Source of the DNA: an uncultured Lysobacteraceae bacterium
GTDB lineage: Bacteria > Pseudomonadota > Gammaproteobacteria > Xanthomonadales > Rhodanobacteraceae
Length of the DNA stretch: 6,144 bases
Direction: 5' to 3'
NCBI GenBank assembly: GCA_946480705.1
Contig: CAMLLF010000263.1
Coordinates: 1-6,144, forward strand
The position numbers were made by a program, and so were the translations under genes. Below, in pieces: positions 1 through 6,144 of the stretch (positions are counted from its first letter, which is position 1; each line of letters opens with the position of its first letter). Below the pieces are notes generated by a model. The model did not search any database. It saw nothing but the letters and a program-made list of their open reading frames with translations, and was not told the origin of the DNA.

Positions 1-54
1 GCGCAACCGTCGGCCGCCGCCACGGCGGCGCCGCGTGAGGAGGAAGACTGGTGA
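1..54 (+). CDS. ccmH: 3' end of a gene upstream of ccmI, probably ccmH (partial)
   Basis: Only the last 17 codons are visible. In frame 1 they read AQPSAAATAAPREEEDW and end at TGA 52-54. An Ala/Pro-rich stretch followed by an acidic tail is plausible for the C-terminal end of a CcmH/CycL-type protein. CcmH is the membrane-anchored thioredoxin-fold protein that handles the CXXCH motif of apocytochrome c in System I. The stop overlaps the GTG start of ccmI in a GTGA arrangement, which suggests translational coupling. In many proteobacteria ccmH directly precedes ccmI, and this is the main reason for the name. An alternative is a gene ending at TGA 36-38 in another frame (tail ATVGRRHGGAA). The visible piece is too short to prove either reading. 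Confidence 0.45.
   Translation, partial: AQPSAAATAAPREEEDW
37..43 (+). promoter_or_regulatory. Strong Shine-Dalgarno site for ccmI
   Basis: GAGGAGG lies 7 bases upstream of the GTG at 51. It matches the 16S anti-Shine-Dalgarno sequence well and fixes the ccmI start at a GTG rather than a later ATG. It sits inside the end of the upstream reading frame. Confidence 0.75.
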
Positions 55-1295
55 CCCCTGCGTTCGTCGTGCTGGCCGGCCTGATGCTGCTGTCCGCCCT
101 CGCTTTCGTCATGCTGCCGCTGCTGCGCGGCGGTCGTCCTCGTGCCGCCCTCGCAACGCGCCGCCGCGCGCTCGACGACGCGCTGGCCGCCGGCGTCATC
201 ACCGCCGAGGAACATCTCGCGAAGCTGTCGGCGCTCGAACAATCGCCGACCGACGCAGCGCTGCCGCCGCGCACGCGCAGCGCGTTCAACGGCGCGCTCG
301 CGGTGCTGCTGTTGCTGCCGGCCGCCGCGATCGGGCTGTATCTCGAACTCGGCAACGTCAAGGCGATGGACCCGGTCGTCATGGCCGCGGCCGGCGCCGC
401 CAGCGGCGGCGGCACGCCCGGACCGGACATGGACGCGGCCGTGAAGGGACTCGCGGACAAGCTCGCGAACAATCCCGACGACGTCGAGGGCTGGCTGCTG
501 CTCGGCCGCGCCTACAAGACGATGGAACGCTTCGCCGACGCGCGCGACGCCTTGAAGAACGCCTACGACCGCGCCAGGGACAACGTGGACGTGCAGGTCG
601 ACTACGCCGAAGCGCTCGCCCTCGCCGGCGAGAGCCGGCGCATCGCCGGACCGGCGCGCGATCTCCTCGAAGCCGCCGTGAAGACCGATCCGAATCACCA
701 GCGCGGCCTCTGGCTGCTCGGTATCGCCGACTACCAGCAGCAGCGCTACGCCGAGGCCGCCGCACGCTGGGAGCACCTGCGCGCGCAGCTGCCGCCGCAG
801 TCCGACGCGCGCGGCTCGCTCGAAAAACAGATCGCCGACGCGCGCCAGCGCGCGGGGCTGGCCGAGGCGGCACCGGTGCCGGCCGCCGTTCCGCCGGCTG
901 CACCGGCGGCCGCGCCCGCGGCAGATCCCGCTGGCGGCGGCGCTGCGGATATCCGCCTGTCCGTCGAGGTCTCGCTGTCCCCGGCCCTGCGCGACAGGGC
1001 GCCGGCCGGCGCGAGCGTGTTCGTGTTCGCGCGCGCCGCGTCCGGCCCGCCAATGCCGCTGGCCGTCAAGCGCCTGACGCTGGCCGACCTGCCGGCGACG
1101 GTCGTGCTGACCGAGGAAATGGGCATGCTGCCGAACATGAAGCTGTCGCAGTTCCCGCAGGTCGTCGTCGGCGCACGCATCTCGGCCAGCGGCAACGCGA
1201 AGGCCCAGAGCGGCGACCTGCAGAAGCTCTCGGCGCCCGTCGCCGTCGACAGCAAGGCGCCGATCGCCCTCGTCATCGACGAGGTCGTCCCCTAA
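51..1295 (+). CDS. ccmI: c-type cytochrome biogenesis protein CcmI (CycH-like, TPR)
   Basis: This is a 414-residue inner-membrane protein of the System I (Ccm) cytochrome c maturation pathway. In this family CcmI binds the C-terminus of apocytochrome c through periplasmic TPR repeats and presents it to the CcmF/CcmH heme-ligation complex. Two hydrophobic helices are seen, at about residues 3-23 and 80-98. The basic loop between them (RRR at 37-39) should be cytoplasmic. TPR-like helices lie at about 128-165 (GWLLLGRAYKTMERFADA) and 214-247 (LWLLGIADYQQQRYAEAA). An Ala/Pro linker follows at about 271-297. The C-terminal domain at about 300-412 carries the pattern usual for long CcmI proteins: SLSPALRD, VFVFARAASGPPMPLAVKRL, then LSQFPQVVVGARISASGNA and SGDLQ. 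Length is normal for two-domain CcmI. The GTG start is supported by a strong ribosome site and the GTGA overlap with the upstream gene. It is probably the last gene of a ccm operon, because the next genes are convergent. Confidence 0.93.
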   Translation: MTPAFVVLAGLMLLSALAFVMLPLLRGGRPRAALATRRRALDDALAAGVITAEEHLAKLSALEQSPTDAALPPRTRSAFNGALAVLLLLPAAAIGLYLELGNVKAMDPVVMAAAGAASGGGTPGPDMDAAVKGLADKLANNPDDVEGWLLLGRAYKTMERFADARDALKNAYDRARDNVDVQVDYAEALALAGESRRIAGPARDLLEAAVKTDPNHQRGLWLLGIADYQQQRYAEAAARWEHLRAQLPPQSDARGSLEKQIADARQRAGLAEAAPVPAAVPPAAPAAAPAADPAGGGAADIRLSVEVSLSPALRDRAPAGASVFVFARAASGPPMPLAVKRLTLADLPATVVLTEEMGMLPNMKLSQFPQVVVGARISASGNAKAQSGDLQKLSAPVAVDSKAPIALVIDEVVP

Positions 1296-1312
1296 CCGGC
1301 ATCCAGCCGGTT
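1294..1312 (+). terminator. Hairpin at the ccmI stop codon, possible weak terminator
   Basis: The arms AACCGGC (1294-1300) and GCCGGTT (1306-1312) form a perfect 7-bp stem with a 5-base loop, starting inside the TAA stop. A competing smaller hairpin pairs CGGTT (1315-1319) with AACCG (1324-1328). No U-run follows either stem, so this is not a canonical intrinsic terminator. It may act as an RNA 3'-end stabiliser or be incidental. Confidence 0.35.
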
Positions 1313-1489
1313 GTCGGTTAGGAAACCGCAGGGCGCAACAGGCCAGGCGCATTGCGCCAAGTCCGTTGCCGGCCCGCCGTTGAATTGTCGGCGAAAGGCG
1401 CGGTGTATTTTTTGTTGGTGCGTACGACGGGTGTGAGACGGCGCAATGCCCTTCGGTTATTGCCCCGCGTTGCATCGACCGCCCTGGAC
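1296..1489. other. Convergent intergenic region between ccmI and the response regulator gene
   Basis: About 194 bases lie between two convergent stop codons. No convincing reading frame with a ribosome site is seen. Small inverted repeats occur: GGCGC-ATT-GCGCC at 1346-1358; CGCCG (1375-1379) with CGGCG (1389-1393); and GCAAT (1443-1447) with ATTGC (1459-1463). A T6 run at 1408-1413 is the most AT-rich spot, but it starts 14 bases after the nearest stem, too far for a standard terminator. Transcription of both operons presumably ends here, perhaps through Rho or convergent collision; this is inference. Confidence 0.6.
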
Positions 1490-2128
1490 TCAATCGATCA
1501 GATGATTCCGCGCCGCATAGCGCACGAGCTCGGCGGCATTGCGCACGTCGAGCTTCGCGAACACGCGCTGGCGGTGGTTCTCGGCGGTCTTGATGCCGAT
1601 GTCGAGGCGCGAAGCGATTTCCTTCGTCGTCAGGCCGTCGACGATCAGATGGAACACTTCGCGCTCGCGCGGCGACAGGTCGCGGTACGGGTCGGCCGGA
1701 ATCGGCTTGGCCTGCTGCATCTGCATTGCCATCGCGCGCGTCGCGTGCGCGCCGAAATGCAGGCCGCCGCCGCCGAGGCTGCGCACCGCCTCGATCAGCT
1801 CGACCATGGCCGCGTCCTTGCGCAGATAACCGGCGGCGCCGGCGCGCAGCATGTGCAGGACGTATTCCTCTTCCTGATGCATGGTCAGCACGAGGATGCG
1901 CATCTGCGGCAGTTCGTTGCGCAGCCGCCGCACGACTTCGATGCCGTTGAGGCGGGGCATCGAGATATCGACGATCGCGATATCGGGCTGCAGCCGCAGA
2001 CACTGTTCGACGGCTTCGATACCGTCGGCCGCCTGGCCGACGACGAGGCATTCGCCGCTGGCGTCGAGTGCGGCGACGAGCGTCTCGCGTACGATCGTAT
2101 GGTCATCGGCAACCAACACGCGGATCAT
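1490..2128 (-). CDS. NarL/FixJ-family response regulator (REC + LuxR HTH)
   Basis: This is a 212-residue cytoplasmic response regulator of the NarL/FixJ family. It should be phosphorylated by the neighbouring histidine kinase and then bind DNA. The receiver domain covers about residues 1-120. It has the acidic pair D8-D9, the phosphoacceptor D54 in IVDISMP, the switch T82 in LVLTMH and the conserved K104 in YLRKDA, so all key residues are intact. A short linker with a Met/Gln stretch (AMAMQMQQA, 132-140) leads to a LuxR-type helix-turn-helix at about 148-210 (LSPREREVFHLIVDGLTTKE, then KTAENHRQRVFAKL). The ATG at 2128 is chosen because the receiver fold starts there, AGGAG lies 6 bases upstream, and it overlaps the histidine kinase stop as ATGA. 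The open frame extends further upstream but only as an out-of-frame shadow of the kinase gene. It is the last gene of the operon. Its targets cannot be told from the sequence. Confidence 0.95.
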   Translation of the reverse strand: MIRVLVADDHTIVRETLVAALDASGECLVVGQAADGIEAVEQCLRLQPDIAIVDISMPRLNGIEVVRRLRNELPQMRILVLTMHQEEEYVLHMLRAGAAGYLRKDAAMVELIEAVRSLGGGGLHFGAHATRAMAMQMQQAKPIPADPYRDLSPREREVFHLIVDGLTTKEIASRLDIGIKTAENHRQRVFAKLDVRNAAELVRYAARNHLID

Positions 2129-2901
2129 GGTTCGCTCCTGGCGGTGCTGCGCAGCGGAAGCTCGATGCAAATGTTGAATCCTTGACCCGGTACAGATTGT
2201 AGATCCAACCGGCCGTCGAACAAGTCGACACGGTCGCGTATACCACCAAGTCCGCCGCCTTCGCCGTCGCGCCCCGCGGCCAGCGCCGCGGACAGGTCGC
2301 AGCCGCGACCGTCGTCGCGAATATCCATGCGCAGCGACTGGCCGTGCGGGCGCAGCGTCACGGCGATATGCACCTGGCTCGCGCCGGCATGCCTGGCCGC
2401 GTTCGACAGCGCTTCCTGTGCGACGCGAAACAGCAGCGTCGAGGTGTCGTCGTCGAACGCCGGCATGTCCTCGGGCAATTCCAGTTCCACGCACAGACCG
2501 TCGACGCTGCGCGCGAGCCAGCGCAGCGCCGCTTCGAGGCCGAGATCATCGAGGATCTGCGGCCGCAGCAACCGCGACAGCGAACGCGTGTCCTCGAGCG
2601 TCGCCTGCACGAGTTCCCGCGCGCGCAGCAACCCGCCATGACTGGCTTCGGCGTTGCGGGGCAGTTGCGAAGCGATCGTGTCGAGCTGCCGCATCAGGGC
2701 GACGAGATTCTGGCCGACCCCGTCGTGCAGTTCCCGCGCGATGCGCCGGCGCGCCTGTTCCTCGATGCGCCAGACCGATCGCGCGAGATGGCGCGTCCGG
2801 CGCTGATCCTGCTGCAGCCGCGTCAGCAGCGCGGCGTGCTGCCGCATCAGTTCGTCGATGCGCTGGTTCAGCGCGGCCACGGCGCCGTCGTCAGCGTTCA
2901 T
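2125..2901 (-). CDS. Soluble NarX/DegS-type sensor histidine kinase (HisKA_3 + HATPase_c)
   Basis: This is a 258-residue histidine kinase of the NarX/DegS/LiaS class, which partners NarL-type regulators. Residues about 8-55 are predicted coiled coil (LNQRIDELMRQHAALL and on). The HisKA_3 dimerisation and phosphorylation helix is RRRIARELHDGVGQ with the phosphoacceptor His59. The ATP-binding domain follows: the N box QEALSNAARHAGA (E163, N167), the G1 box DDGRG (196-200) and the glycine-rich GEGGGLGGIRDR (213-224). It ends in the typical GQGFNICIELPL strand. No transmembrane segment or PAS/GAF/HAMP domain is present, so it should be cytosolic and lacks an obvious sensor. The ATG at 2901 is preferred over an in-frame ATG at 2976, because the latter lies inside the upstream kinase gene and adds only Arg-rich sequence, while GAGG sits 6 bases before 2901. 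It overlaps the upstream gene by 11 bases and the downstream regulator by 4 bases. Confidence 0.92.
   Translation of the reverse strand: MNADDGAVAALNQRIDELMRQHAALLTRLQQDQRRTRHLARSVWRIEEQARRRIARELHDGVGQNLVALMRQLDTIASQLPRNAEASHGGLLRARELVQATLEDTRSLSRLLRPQILDDLGLEAALRWLARSVDGLCVELELPEDMPAFDDDTSTLLFRVAQEALSNAARHAGASQVHIAVTLRPHGQSLRMDIRDDGRGCDLSAALAAGRDGEGGGLGGIRDRVDLFDGRLDLQSVPGQGFNICIELPLRSTARSEP
2135..2139 (-). promoter_or_regulatory. Shine-Dalgarno site for the response regulator
   Basis: AGGAG on the - strand lies 6 bases before the ATG at 2128, inside the 3' end of the histidine kinase gene. It decides the regulator start against the longer in-frame extension. Confidence 0.7.
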
Positions 2902-5900
2902 CGGCCGCCTCGGCCTGACGCGCGCGCCGGTCCAGCAACTGCGCGAAACGCTCGCGCTGCGCCGGCGCTGCCGCATCGAGCAGCGCGGCGCGCGCGCGAA
3001 CCGCCGCCTGTTCCGCCGCGTCGGCTTCCGCGGTCTTGCCGCCGCGGCGCAGCAGCGCCGCGCCGAATGCGTGCAGGCGCGCCTCGTCGTGCCAGCGTCC
3101 GAGCTGGCGCAGCAGCACCTGCGCCTCGCGATAGCGCTGCACGGCGGCGGCGGCGTCGCCGCGCAGGCCGCGCTGCAGTTCCAGCACGATGACGGCCAGC
3201 CGCAGCGGCGCCTGTCCGCGGCGCTGCGCCGCCGTGACGAGATCGGCGATCAGCGCATCGGCCTTGCGCGGCGCGGTCGCCAGCGCGGCCTGCGCGCGTT
3301 CGATGCGCACGTCGAGCTGCAGTGCGGCGTTGTGCGCCTCGCCGGCGATGCGCTCGGCGTCGGCGAGATCGCGCTCGACCGCCACTGCGCCGTCGAGCGC
3401 GCCGAGCCGCGCGCGCGTCAGCAGGAACAGCGCGTGCTGTTCCGGGCTCAGTTCAGCTTCGACGACTCCGGCGAGCGCCTGTGTCGCGGCGGCCGAATCG
3501 CCGACGAATACCGCCGCGCGCGCCGCGAGCAGCTTCGCCTCGGAAAGTCCGCGGCGGTCGGCGCGCCGCTCGAAGCCGGCTGCGGCGGACGCCGCCGCCG
3601 ACGCCGCGTCGGCGCTGCGCCCCTCGGCCAGCGCCAGTTCGCCGCGATAGACCTGGGCGACGTCGATTTCCTCGGGCAGCTGCAGGTCCTGCGCTTCGCG
3701 CAGCGACGCGTCGAGGCGCTGGCCGGCGTCGGCGTAGTGGCCGCGACTCAGTTCGAGCAACGCCATGCTCTGGATCACCTGCAACGCTCCCTCGCGATCG
3801 TCGATCTGGCGGTACGACCCCAGCGCCTGCTGCCAGTAGACCGCCGCATTGTCGATTTCACCGAGCTGAAAATAGCAGAATGCGACGTTGTTCAAACTTT
3901 GCGCAATCAGCGTCGCCTGTCCGAGCTGCTGGCGCAACGCGAGCGCCTCGCGGAACGCGGCCAGCGCCTCGCGAAAATCGCCGCGTTCCTCGGCGACCAC
4001 GCCGCGGTCGTTGTGCAGGTCGGCGATGCTCGCGCGGTCGCCTAGCGCTTCGAGTACGCCGCGCGCGCGTTCGAGGCTGGCCTCGGCCGCGGCGCGATCG
4101 CCGCGCACGGCCTGCACGATCGCGAGATTGCGCAGGCTCGTGGCCTGGCCGCGCGTGTCGGCGATCGCCGCGCGCATGTCCGCGGCGCGCCGGTACTGCT
4201 CGACGGCCGCGTCGAGCTGGCCGAGCCGTTCGTAGCCGACGCCGAGCGCGTTGCGCGCCTCGGCCTCGGCGCGCGCATCCCCCGCGCGCGTCCACAGCAC
4301 GAGCGCGCGCAGCAGATAGTCGTCGACGGCGCGGCGCGCCTGCCCCTGCTGGATCGCGACGCGGCCGAGCAGGAACCACGCGCGCGCGTCTTCGCCGTCG
4401 TTCGCGACCAGCGCTTCGAGCAGTTGCAGCGCGCGTTCGCCGCGACCGCTGTCGGCCTCGGCCAGCGCCGCGTCGAGCACGAGGCCGGCGTCGCGCGCAT
4501 GCGTCGCCAGCAGTTGGCCGAGCCGATTCGCGCGTTCCTCGGGCGCGTCGGTCGCCTGCGCCAGCGCGAGGCGGCCGGCCAGGTCGCGTGCCTCGGCGCG
4601 CGTCTGCCGGATCTGCTCGCGCGTGGCTTCGACCGACACTTCCTCGCGCGCGTCGCTCTGGGCCTGCAGCAGCGCGAGCTGCAGCAGCGCGCTCGTCGCC
4701 ACCACGCCGGAGACGGCCTGCAGCCGCTCGGCCGCAACCGCCGGTTCGCGCGCGTCGAGCGCGGCGAGCGCCTCGCCGTAGGCCGACGCGGCCGGTGCCG
4801 GCAGCATCGGCGGCGTCGATGTCGCGAAGGCGGCGAAGCCCTGCAGATAGGCCGCGAACAGCGCGGCCGCGTCGGCGCCGCGAATCTCCACCGACGGCAG
4901 CGCATCGGCCGCAAACGCGGCATCGCGCTGCAGACGCAGCACGAACGCGTCGCCGTCGCGACGCAGACTGCCGCGCACCCATTGCGTCACGCCGGCGGCG
5001 CGCGCGACCTCGGGCAGCCGCCGTTCCAGCGCATCGCCGTCGAGATCGGGCGCCGCGCGCGCGAGCGCCGCGAGCACGCGCTCGCGCGTCGCGACCGCAA
5101 CCGCGCCGTCGTCGCGCAGCCAATAACGCGCGTGTTCCTCGATCGCACGTGCGAGCGGCGCGAGCGATGCGTCGTTGCGGTCGACCGCGATCGGCAATAC
5201 CGCGACGCGCGGTGTCGGCGCAGCGATCTCGGCCGTCGCAAGTCCGGCGCGCAACGCCGGCCACTGGCGCCGCACGAGTTCGACGGTGCCGAGCAGCGCA
5301 CAGACGGCCAGCACGGCGAGCAGCAGCGAACGCCGGCGCTGCGGCGACGGCGGCAGGCGCTGCTGGTCGAGCGCGCGCAACGCCTCGTCGGCATTCGCGA
5401 AGCGATGCGCCGGCGTCAGTTTGAGCAGGCGCTCGTCGAAGGCCAGCAGCCAGCGCGGCAGGTCGGGACGACGCGTCGAGAGCGACGGCGGCGGACGCAC
5501 GAGCCGGCGCATGACCGTCTCCGCCGGCGTGCCGCCCGAAAACGGCAGATGGCCGCTCAGCGCTTCGTAAAGAATCAGGCCGACCGTGTACAGATCGCTG
5601 CGCCCGTCGACCGCCTCGCCGCGCGCCTGTTCCGGCGACAGGTACTCCGGCGTGCCGATGATCAGGCCCGTCTGCGTGACGCCGGTCGCGCCAAGGCTGC
5701 GCGCGACGCCGAAATCGGTGATGGTCGGCCGGTCGTTGCGATCGAACAGGATGTTCGCCGGCTTGAGATCACGGTGCACGACACCGCAGTGATGTGCCGC
5801 GGACAGTCCCGCGAGCAGCCCGCGCGCGAGCGAGAGCGCGGCGTCGACGTTCAGCGGACCGGCACGTTCCAGCCGCCGCTCCAGCGACTCGCCGTCGATG

Positions 5901-6144
5901 AAGTCCATGCTGATGAACCAGCGCTCGCCGTCGCGCGCGATGTCGTGGATGCGCACGACGTGAGGACTCGACACCTGGCGCGCGAGCAGCAGTTCGTTGC
6001 GGAAGCGCTCGAAGGCTTCGGGCTTGCGCGCGAGTTCCGGGCGCAGCAGCTTGATCGCGACGTCGATGTCGAGCGACAGGTCGCGTGCGCGGTAGACGAC
6101 GCCCATGCCGCCGACGCCGAGCAGTTCGTCGACACGAAACCGGC
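2891..6144 (-). CDS. Membrane Ser/Thr protein kinase with C-terminal TPR repeats (N-terminus cut by window edge)
   Basis: At least 1083 residues are visible, and the start lies beyond 6144. The frame is open to the edge (RFRVDELLGVGG before Met 6106), and the Gly-rich loop GVGGMGVVY spans that Met, so 6106 is not the start. Residues below count from that Met. The Hanks-type kinase domain (to about 250) has the VAIK lysine K19, helix-C E38, the catalytic loop HRDLKPAN (D113, N118), DFG (D131), the activation segment GTPEYLSPEQ (151-160; SPE replaces APE) and D171. It should therefore be active. A single hydrophobic helix lies at about 260-278. Beyond it is a VAVLPIAVDR segment (301-310), whose pattern resembles the TolB/FlgO-like domain of other kinase or cyclase TPR proteins. 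TPR-like units follow at about 574-607, 615-650, 654-690, 693-728 and 734-768, with more degenerate helices to 1071. The likely topology is kinase in the cytoplasm and TPRs in the periplasm. It is the first visible gene of the operon, and its substrates are unknown. Confidence 0.93.
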   Translation of the reverse strand, partial: RFRVDELLGVGGMGVVYRARDLSLDIDVAIKLLRPELARKPEAFERFRNELLLARQVSSPHVVRIHDIARDGERWFISMDFIDGESLERRLERAGPLNVDAALSLARGLLAGLSAAHHCGVVHRDLKPANILFDRNDRPTITDFGVARSLGATGVTQTGLIIGTPEYLSPEQARGEAVDGRSDLYTVGLILYEALSGHLPFSGGTPAETVMRRLVRPPPSLSTRRPDLPRWLLAFDERLLKLTPAHRFANADEALRALDQQRLPPSPQRRRSLLLAVLAVCALLGTVELVRRQWPALRAGLATAEIAAPTPRVAVLPIAVDRNDASLAPLARAIEEHARYWLRDDGAVAVATRERVLAALARAAPDLDGDALERRLPEVARAAGVTQWVRGSLRRDGDAFVLRLQRDAAFAADALPSVEIRGADAAALFAAYLQGFAAFATSTPPMLPAPAASAYGEALAALDAREPAVAAERLQAVSGVVATSALLQLALLQAQSDAREEVSVEATREQIRQTRAEARDLAGRLALAQATDAPEERANRLGQLLATHARDAGLVLDAALAEADSGRGERALQLLEALVANDGEDARAWFLLGRVAIQQGQARRAVDDYLLRALVLWTRAGDARAEAEARNALGVGYERLGQLDAAVEQYRRAADMRAAIADTRGQATSLRNLAIVQAVRGDRAAAEASLERARGVLEALGDRASIADLHNDRGVVAEERGDFREALAAFREALALRQQLGQATLIAQSLNNVAFCYFQLGEIDNAAVYWQQALGSYRQIDDREGALQVIQSMALLELSRGHYADAGQRLDASLREAQDLQLPEEIDVAQVYRGELALAEGRSADAASAAASAAAGFERRADRRGLSEAKLLAARAAVFVGDSAAATQALAGVVEAELSPEQHALFLLTRARLGALDGAVAVERDLADAERIAGEAHNAALQLDVRIERAQAALATAPRKADALIADLVTAAQRRGQAPLRLAVIVLELQRGLRGDAAAAVQRYREAQVLLRQLGRWHDEARLHAFGAALLRRGGKTAEADAAEQAAVRARAALLDAAAPAQRERFAQLLDRRARQAEAADER
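2908..2911 (-). promoter_or_regulatory. Shine-Dalgarno site for the histidine kinase
   Basis: GAGG on the - strand lies 6 bases before the ATG at 2901, within the last codons of the Ser/Thr kinase gene. It is moderate in strength; the overlapping stop of the upstream gene suggests that coupled re-initiation contributes. Confidence 0.5.

Noticed and set aside
35..1321. A 428-codon frame overlapping ccmI in another phase
   Set aside because: It encodes an Arg-rich sequence, while the frame from 51 gives a full CcmI with two membrane helices, TPRs and the C-terminal domain.
1380..1413. Promoter-like TTGAAT and TATTTT on the + strand
   Set aside because: The spacing is about 20 bases, there is no + strand gene downstream, and the region lies between convergent genes.
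1375..1413. Intrinsic terminator made of the CGCCG/CGGCG stem and the T6 run
   Set aside because: The stem is only 5 bp with a 9-base loop, and the T-run begins 14 bases after it, too far for a canonical terminator.
1352..2185. A 277-codon open frame on the + strand over the response regulator
   Set aside because: It is antisense to an intact receiver/LuxR gene whose catalytic residues are all present; the + frame shows no domain or ribosome site.
2129..2494. A 122-residue N-terminal extension of the response regulator
   Set aside because: It is Arg-rich, lies inside the histidine kinase gene in another frame, and the receiver domain with a good ribosome site begins at 2128.
2858..4045. A 395-codon open frame on the + strand
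   Set aside because: It mirrors the kinase gene codon-for-codon on the opposite strand, and its composition is not protein-like.
3322..5424. A 700-codon open frame on the + strand opposite the Ser/Thr kinase gene
   Set aside because: Its product is Arg/Ala/Pro-rich with no recognisable domain. It lies antisense to a clear kinase-TPR gene and is explained by very high GC content, which removes stop codons.

Overview
This is a very GC-rich window with dense coding and strong G/C bias at third codon positions. It looks like chromosomal DNA of a proteobacterium. A stand-alone CcmI (System I cytochrome c maturation) beside a NarL-type two-component pair fits a gamma- or betaproteobacterium, perhaps near the Xanthomonadales/Lysobacterales. 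That placement is an inference from gene style, not from a marker gene. No tRNA, rRNA, insertion sequence, CRISPR array or phage gene is visible.

Layout. On the + strand, positions 1-54 hold what is probably the last codons of ccmH. This is joined by a GTGA overlap to a complete ccmI (51-1295). A convergent intergenic gap of about 194 bases (1296-1489) holds several small inverted repeats but no convincing intrinsic terminator. Everything from 1490 to 6144 is on the - strand and forms one tightly packed operon, read right to left. First comes a large membrane protein with an N-terminal Ser/Thr kinase domain, one transmembrane helix and a long TPR-rich C-terminal half; its N-terminus lies beyond the right edge. 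Next is a soluble NarX/DegS-type histidine kinase, and last a NarL/FixJ-type response regulator. The kinase gene overlaps the histidine kinase gene by 11 bases. The histidine kinase gene overlaps the regulator gene by 4 bases (ATGA).

How they may work together. CcmI is expected to carry apocytochrome c to the heme ligation complex. The - strand operon looks like a signalling unit: the histidine kinase has no membrane segment and no recognisable sensor domain, only an N-terminal coiled coil. It may therefore take its input from another protein, and the co-translated membrane Ser/Thr kinase/TPR protein is the obvious candidate. The histidine kinase would then phosphorylate Asp54 of the regulator, whose LuxR-type helix-turn-helix binds target promoters. 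This wiring is inferred from gene order and overlaps. The operon's promoter lies outside the window.
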